A stretch of DNA of 64,000 nucleotides from Drosophila persimilis (lineage: Eukaryota; Arthropoda; Insecta; Diptera; Drosophilidae). The position numbers were made by a program, and so were the translations under genes. The stretch spans positions 2,108,001 through 2,172,000 of the forward strand of contig NW_020825294.1 in assembly GCF_003286085.1 (NCBI RefSeq). Reading direction: 5' to 3'. This document shows, piece after piece, positions 58,051 through 64,000 of this stretch. Each line of letters starts with the position of its first letter. Positions within the stretch are counted from its first letter, which is position 1. The notes under the pieces are model-generated. The model saw only the letters and a list, made by a program, of their open reading frames with translations. It was not told the origin of the DNA and did not search any database.

Positions 58051-59040
58051 CATTTATTGTTAGAGCAACGTTTTTGTCTATGCACACCCCAGATCTTTCT
58101 GCCTAAATTTCATAATTGTCTCCCCAAAATTCTCCAATTCTTTCTACCTATATTCTGCAACCATTCCACTCCACTAGTCCCCAAGAAATGTCTCTATAAA
58201 AATCCGCTGCCATCTCTAATTCTTTCCCCCGCAAACATTCCCCACAGCTGTCTCCGAGGTAGACCACAAATTTCAGGCAATTTTCGTCTCCCTTCTGATG
58301 GGATGGCATCATATGCAGGCACCCAACACCCAACACCACATCCTTGAGCCGATGATTCATATGCTAAAGCTATGTCCCATTCCGTTCGTGCCAAAAACCG
58401 CCCTCCCCCCACTAAGCTATCTCTAATGTCTACTCTCCGCCTGAGAGACCATTCATTTGCGACCGAGAAGCGCCTTCGGCATATTTTTAATTGCCTAATT
58501 TTGTGACTTGAGTGATGGGCACACTGGAAATGTGCCTCGAGGGTTGATGCTGCCGCAGCCAGTCCTGCTCCTGTGGCAGTTCGTTGCTTCAAATCGTTGT
58601 TGTCGTTCAGCTTGATAAACGCCCGCTTGCCGCCGTTTGGCATTTTAAAATTGTCGCCAAAAAACATCCACCCAAACGACCCATCCACTCTCTCTAGGGC
58701 TGCCAGCAAGTGGCTTCATTTGCTGGCTCTGGAAATATTTCACCGTCCTTGCCACCGCCCGCCGTCCGCCCCGTGTGGCATTGTCACCATCAACAGTGCT
58801 GCGCTCGCGGCAAATTATGGGACAATATTTTAGGCTAATGTTAATGTTTTCCCAAAAATTTTCTCATTGTGGAGAGTCCTTCCTTCTTGCCTCTGGGCCT
58901 CTACCGCCCAAATCCGTTAAATTATTGAGCTCTGAAGGTACTTTTCAATGCGGTTCGCTGGCTCCCGGGTCCTGTGTCTGCTCCTCGCCGCTACAGTGAG
59001 CTACAGCTACAGAGTTTGGGGTTAAATGAGCAGCAACACT

Positions 59041-59046
59041 TTTATT
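59041..59046 (-). terminator. Candidate poly(A) signal of the lipocalin-like gene
   Basis: TTTATT on the plus strand reads AATAAA on the minus strand, about 225 bp beyond the stop. A closer ATTAAA (59255-59260, minus) lies only about 10 bp past the stop. Confidence 0.35.
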
Positions 59047-59268
59047 TTTATTTTTTTCCCACTCAGGTTCTGTTGTTAAATGTTTTGGAAACGGCAGCCA
59101 AAGAAACCCAAAAGGAAAGCTGCCTCGCGGAATGAATTAGCCCCCCACAAGAGGGAGTTCCTTACCTGGTACGAAGGATCCTGGTAAATTATTGTGATGC
59201 ATAATGAATTATTTCAAAGGATAAACTCCACCAAAAAATACACCCAAAGAAGAATTTAATTTGATCTT

Positions 59269-59882
59269 TTAGCAGTTTAAAAACCGAACTTTGGTCATAT
59301 TCTGAAAGAACTTAAACTCGGGAAAATTCTTCAGGCATATTTGGGTTTTTTTGATAATCGACTCCATTGGGTGTTTTTCCACAGTCAAGACCATGGATTG
59401 ATTATCTATGAGTAAAATGAAGGATTACTTTCATCAGTGAATCAGAAATAACTCACAAAACACTTGAAAGTCCTGTTCCTTTTTCTCCACATAACAAAAC
59501 ACCAAAACCGCATAATGATTGTAGTCCGTACACAATAAAAATGGTACTGGCAGTAGGGGAAAATAATTCAAAGGCGGATTGGCAAGATTTTCCAGCGACA
59601 AATACACATAACTATCTTCTGCAGGGCACACGGTATTCATGTAGATCGGCGGATACGTGTACTGGCGATGCCAGTGCTTGGGCAGCTATTCAATTACAGG
59701 GTGTTATATTTTGATTAGTTTTCCATAAATTCTTATTTTCTCACACGCCATATATCTAGGTTTTTGTTGGGTAAAGGTTCCAAACAGCCATCGTACATGG
59801 CCTGACGCCAGTTCTTGCCAGTTCGGCCTTGCGTGAGGCACAATATTGTTAAAATTTCGAATAAAATTAAAGACTTTCTCAT
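59269..59882 (-). CDS. Secreted lipocalin-like protein, three exons, 167 residues
   Basis: Exons are 59745-59882, 59457-59685 and 59269-59405. Introns are 59 nt (GTGAGA...GAATAG, phase 0) and 51 nt (GTGAGT...CATAG, phase 1); both joins keep one open frame ending FLNC-stop. Residues 1-19 form a signal peptide. CTDYNHYAVLVFC at 98-110 matches the lipocalin TDY-x2-YA-x4-C motif, and the C-terminal VEKHPMESIIKK...C resembles the apolipoprotein D-type helix and final Cys. Six Cys follow the signal (33, 66, 98, 110, 146, 167). The usual N-terminal G-x-W block is not clear, and 167 residues is slightly short, so this is a divergent member or a look-alike. A role in binding small hydrophobic ligands outside the cell is inferred from the family. 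No orthologue was identified. Confidence 0.75.
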
Positions 59883-60479
59883 GATCTACTTGGTTTCGGT
59901 TGGAGTGTCTCTGAGGTACTGATTATTTGAGGTGGAAATTGCAGCTTTCGATTGAGCTATTAGCGGAAAAACATCTGTTTTGTGGTGGTACAACAAAGAA
60001 CATATGGGGGGAACATTCGTCAAAGTCTGGCTTTCATAAGCCACAAAAATTTGTATCTGAAACTGCAGCTAGAAATTGCAATCCGCCCACACCCACCCAC
60101 ACACACATCAGTCTTCAGGTTGGCTGTCTGTAAGAGATAAAGAAAACCACAAAGAAAAACCCCCGAAAAGAAGGAGAAATGCCGAAGGAAAACCTCTAAA
60201 TCTTACGTTACCTCTACCTATTGGGGGGCTAATGGGGGGGCAGGGTCCCCCGTTGCCATTTATTTCTACCCAGACCCAGACCCAGTCCCAGCCCCAGCCC
60301 TTTGCTAGTACGTTCGTTCGTTCGGTTCGCCTTGTCTCGAGAACCATAAAACACTTTAATAGTTCTCTTATGCCAACCCTCAAGACGACCCCTCAAACCA
60401 CACAAAAATATATAGGAATACGAGTACTACCCCCCTCCTCCACCAGACCTAAAAAGCAGAGAGATACTTGAGTGAATGA

Positions 60480-60820
60480 CGTTTACGAATACTTTTAGTC
60501 TTTCCTTTACTGTCGCTTGTTCTTTGGTTTTGTTCTCTTTCCAACATTGATTGACGCTTACCAATACTTTTCTTATATTCATGGTTTTTGTCTCATTTTC
60601 ATTGTCACTTCTTTTTGTTGTTTTCTCTACTCAACACTGATTGACGCTTACTAATACTATTTCTCTATTCCTCTATTTTTGTCTCACTTTTATTGGTATT
60701 TGTATGCCTGTCATTCGTTCTACCTTTCTTCTATTCTCTTGAATATTAACCAATAATTGTAATGTTTTTTCCAACACTGTATAATGTTTACCAACACTGT
60801 TTTTATATTTGATTGCTTTA
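60480..60820. repeat. Degenerate tandem repeat with CAACACTGATTGACGCTTACCAATAC
   Basis: CCAACATTGATTGACGCTTA at about 60541, CAACACTGATTGACGCTTA at about 60634 and CAACACTGTATAATGTTTACC at about 60772 are each followed by a T-rich filler with TTTTTGTCTCA. Unit is roughly 95-135 bp; copies decay from left to right. Confidence 0.65.
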
Positions 60821-62339
60821 TCTTTCTCTTGGAGTTCTGTTACTATTTAACCGATGATTAGCGCTATATTTAATCTTCTTCTAGATCTTTTATTTCTCTT
60901 CTAAGGACGTTAACCAACACTTTATTTTTTACTCCCTCTCTTCTTCCTCCTGTTCTATGCCATCCCTTTCAATCTTCTAAGAATCTACCATTATAAAATG
61001 ATGGCATCGCTGTCACTCGTAACTGGCGCTCAATGTGGCGCCCTCTCAAACTCCATCTCCCAATCACTGCCCCCTCCCCGGCCGACTGCTGTCCCACGTG
61101 CAGCAGCCTCTGGCTTTTCGACTCAATTGTTTCTTTCGCTTTCTCTTTCGCTCTTGCCACCCCCCTCTCCCTCTTTCACTTGTCCTTAATTTAAGGCCAG
61201 ACAACTCGTTGAACTTTTTTAATGATTTCTGTTTTTTGGACCTTGGGGACTAATTCTTTGGATTCCCAAAGAAAGGGAGAGAGAGACGAGCGGCGCCATA
61301 TGCCTGGGAGACGCAACAAATTAACCCCATTTCACCTGCAGGAGCAGCAACCAACCCTTAACCCTTTACAGCATCTTAACCGCTTCAACACTTTGATTTG
61401 ATTTTGTTTCTTCTTTTTTTTTTTTGTATATTTTTTCTTTTTGAGGGGGAGGCACACGATTCGCGTTAATCAATTGCTACCTCCCACCTATTCTCGTGAA
61501 TCTGCGCGCAAATTTGTGCGCGTGGCATGCCCCAGCAGCAGCCACTACCCCTCGACCTTGTCACATGACACCTGCAACCTTTTGCGCGTCGATTTCCGTT
61601 TCCGTTTCGCCGCCGCCGCCGCCACTGCCACCGCCGACGTAAAAGTTTTTGGTTTTGTATTTTTCGGTGGGGGCCGGACGCTTGGGTGCGTGGGTGGGCG
61701 GGCTGGCTGGCACGTTGGTTGCGATTCCTTCCACCTCTCTGCCTCTTGGCATATAACAATTTTTGATGCCTTTTGATCTTGGCCCATGGACTTGGCGGGT
61801 TTTTAATTTAAATCCTGCTCCTGTCAGCGGTAATACGACAAAAAATATCATCTACCATCCACCATCCAGCAGCCAACGCCACCGCCACCGCCATCGCCAT
61901 CGCCATGTTTGATGTTTAATTTTATTAAAAGGATTTTTCTTTTTGTTGATTTTTGGTTTCGGTTTCGGTGTTTTGTCAGAATCCAATTAAAATTAACCGC
62001 CGGCAATTGTTTGTCAAAAATATTTAAGACACGCGCAAAAACAAAAGGCCAAACCAACAAACAAACAGACAGGAAAACACACAACACAACAAAACAGCAG
62101 CAGAAGCCGCAACAACAACAGGTGCAAGAGAAAATCACCTCCCCAATACGGAAAATGCAAGGTGGAAAATATTTATCATGAATCGGTGTTTGATTGGAAC
62201 AATTGGAACAGTTTATGGGTAGATTTATGGGAACATTAGGGAGTGGGGAAATTATGTGAAATTTATTAAAAAAATCTATTTTTATTTGAAGCTTAGAGAT
62301 CTTATAGTCTTTGGGAAAAAGGCCTTCTTACAGACAGAA

Positions 62340-62550
62340 GGTTGTTGGATTTTTGGGACCGATGAAGCCTAGTAGGCCTAGCCGATGTCAGAGGCGAAGG
62401 ATAGCCCAAAAGCGAAGAGAAGTACAATTTCTCCCCGTTTGTACTGTGTATATTGTTAGTGGATTCTTGGGACCGACTTAGCTGCCCAAACCATTGACGA
62501 AGCCGCGGTCTGAGGTGAAGGAATGCCCAAAAGATAGCGCCTCGAGCCCC
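62340..62550. repeat. Diverged direct duplication (about 110 bp)
   Basis: 62348-62410 (GGATTTTTGGGACCGATGAAG ... GGCGAAGGATAGCCCAAAAGCG) and 62460-62535 (GGATTCTTGGGACCGACTTAG ... GGTGAAGGAATGCCCAAAAGATAGCG) align with substitutions and small gaps. Origin unknown; a minus-strand open frame crosses both but matches nothing. Confidence 0.6.
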
Positions 62551-64000
62551 GTACCTCAAAGCATGGAAAGCGTCTTTATTTCTAGCGATAAAAAGAACCA
62601 GAAAACCCCCTAGACATCTATCTATCGTGCTGCGGAGTCCCTCTCTTGGTTGCAATGGGAGGTAGTTCGCTTTTTTCCTTGAGATTCGCTTGTGAAAAGC
62701 CTTTTTCGACTACGATTTCCCTTTGGGCCACTTGAAGTTGCAGTCATTTCAGGCTAAAGTCTTTCTTTTCTCCGTTTCTTAGTTTTTTTCTCAATTCTTT
62801 TGCTATGACGAAACTTTACCTAACCCTACCTAAAGGTAAACCAAAACCCATACCAATTACCTACCAAAAACAAATGCCACAATAGAATTTCCTTTAAATT
62901 AGTCAGGGCCCACGTCCCGTCAACATCACTTTCACTTCGGTAGCGGCTCAAGGAAAAACTCTGGACAAAGATTTGGCCATTGTCTTGATGGGAAAGTGTC
63001 AAGGCGGCCGGCAGACTTTGCGTTTGAGTGATTTACGAGGGAAAGCGGAAGGCAGGACTAGACAACGGATCACACAAAAGGAAAGAACTCTAAACAGGAG
63101 GCCCTGATCCCTTTTCCGATGCAATGAAAGTGAAATCCTGCAGCTCATAAATCAGTTGTCGTTTCCTCAGTGGATTCTTTTTGTTCTGTCCATCGGATAC
63201 GGCATGCAAATGTGCAACTGTTGTGGCAACACACGTTTCACGGCGGGACTTTGGCGGAGGGAAATATTTTGACATTGACATCGGCCTACGAACAAAAGTA
63301 CGAGTATCTCTGTAGCTGATGGATTAGTGCGGATTAAGGCGAGACGAGACTCCAGCCTCCTGCCTCTTGCCTCCTGCCTGGTGAAAGTTGTGGCAGGTAG
63401 TTTGCTGACTTTTCTGCACGGTGATGCCACGGTTACGCTTCTTGAAAGAGGCGTTTTGTTTACACCGAAATTAGGGCAACTTAAGAGGGTTTTGGAGTGA
63501 AGGTTGGGCATGTTTTTGTGAAAAGAAGGTCAAACTTTGTGGGTGGGACAGGGCCATTAACTCATTAGTGGCGTGGAAATTTGTGATTTACGAAAAAATA
63601 TTATAAAAGAATATAATTGGCTCTGAAAATCATGCAAAAATCTCTGTGTCTTTGGGAAAATATTGTTCAATCACAGATAAAATATTTTGCCATATAACTC
63701 TGAATATTTCTCTCTGCAAGTCTCTGAAGATATAGCCCCCACAGCACACCCCATTTTCCCTAGAACTACGCAAATCAAAGACTTTCACCAAGACTCCACC
63801 ACCCGATTGAATACTCCATCAAGATCGATACGGAAAATCCTTTATTGAGTGCAAAATGTAGTGCAAATGTATGCATAAAAAAGTAGTTTGATTTTTCCAA
63901 GCATATAATTTTCTTCAGATTTTCCACAATAATTTACTTGATGGGCGATTAAAGATTTGAAATTCAAGCGGCGGGCAGGCAGCAATCGGTTGACCAATGG

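Larger units (their letters stand above)
53740..59030. other. Noncoding DNA up to the lipocalin-like gene
   Basis: No recognised protein. It contains GTA/GCAGCG repeats at about 53890-53960, a CT-rich block at about 54930-54990, ATCGGTTAT repeats at 55.5-55.8 kb, an AACCAGAACCAG array near 57222-57250, and a GGCAGGCAGGC stretch near 57335. Confidence 0.55.
59883..64000. other. Noncoding DNA at the right end of the window
   Basis: No recognised protein on either strand. It holds a CAGACCCAGA/CCCAGCCCC repeat near 60270-60300, the degenerate repeat at 60.5-60.8 kb, CCGCCGCCG and ACCGCCACC arrays at about 61605-61640 and 61875-61905, and a diverged duplication at 62.3-62.55 kb. Confidence 0.5.

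Noticed and set aside
1-64000. CRISPR array, operon, riboswitch or bacterial-type system
   Set aside because: The window is insect nuclear DNA; the tandem repeats lack regular repeat-spacer structure, and genes are monocistronic with spliceosomal introns.

Overview
This window is nuclear DNA of a Drosophila species, most likely Sophophora and plausibly the obscura group. It is not D. melanogaster: the Teashirt protein is clearly orthologous but carries different low-complexity insertions. Supporting signs are short introns (51 to 76 nt) with standard GT/AG borders, CAAAATG-type start contexts, abundant CA, GA, CAG and CTGG microsatellites, GAGA tracts and TATCGATA (DRE) sites. No bacterial, organellar or intact viral gene was seen. 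The species call rests on memory of gene families, not on a search.

Layout. 1-2.7 kb: upstream noncoding DNA. 2.7-3.2 kb: GAGA-rich promoter region. About 3.2-4.8 kb: long A-rich leader. 4793-12356 (+): teashirt (tsh), a short first coding exon, a 4.6 kb intron and one large coding exon, 995 residues in all. 13316-14053 (-): an intronless EMC7 gene, tail to tail with tsh. 18723-about 19.3 kb (-): an unrecognised small gene with at least two well-formed exons and an upstream DRE. 19.4-59 kb: about 40 kb with no convincing conserved protein gene, only decayed tandem repeats, microsatellites, GAGA/PHO-like clusters and a few coding-like islands. 59269-59882 (-): a three-exon, 167-residue secreted lipocalin-like gene that no single open frame shows. 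60-64 kb: noncoding DNA with decayed repeats.

How the parts relate. tsh encodes a homeotic zinc-finger repressor and typically sits in a gene-poor regulatory landscape; the empty 40 kb beyond EMC7 fits that. EMC7, the lipocalin-like gene and the small DRE-associated gene have no evident functional link with tsh.

Most unusual signal: a 15-bp gapped palindrome, GTATCY-NNN-RGATAC, occurs five times exactly and three times nearly so, always in noncoding DNA and scattered from 0.1 to 52 kb. Other points of interest are three consecutive SUMO-consensus sites in Tsh, a DRE-bearing repeat with a period of about 102 bp, paired CGCG palindromes about 100 bp apart, and the two spliced genes assembled here by eye.
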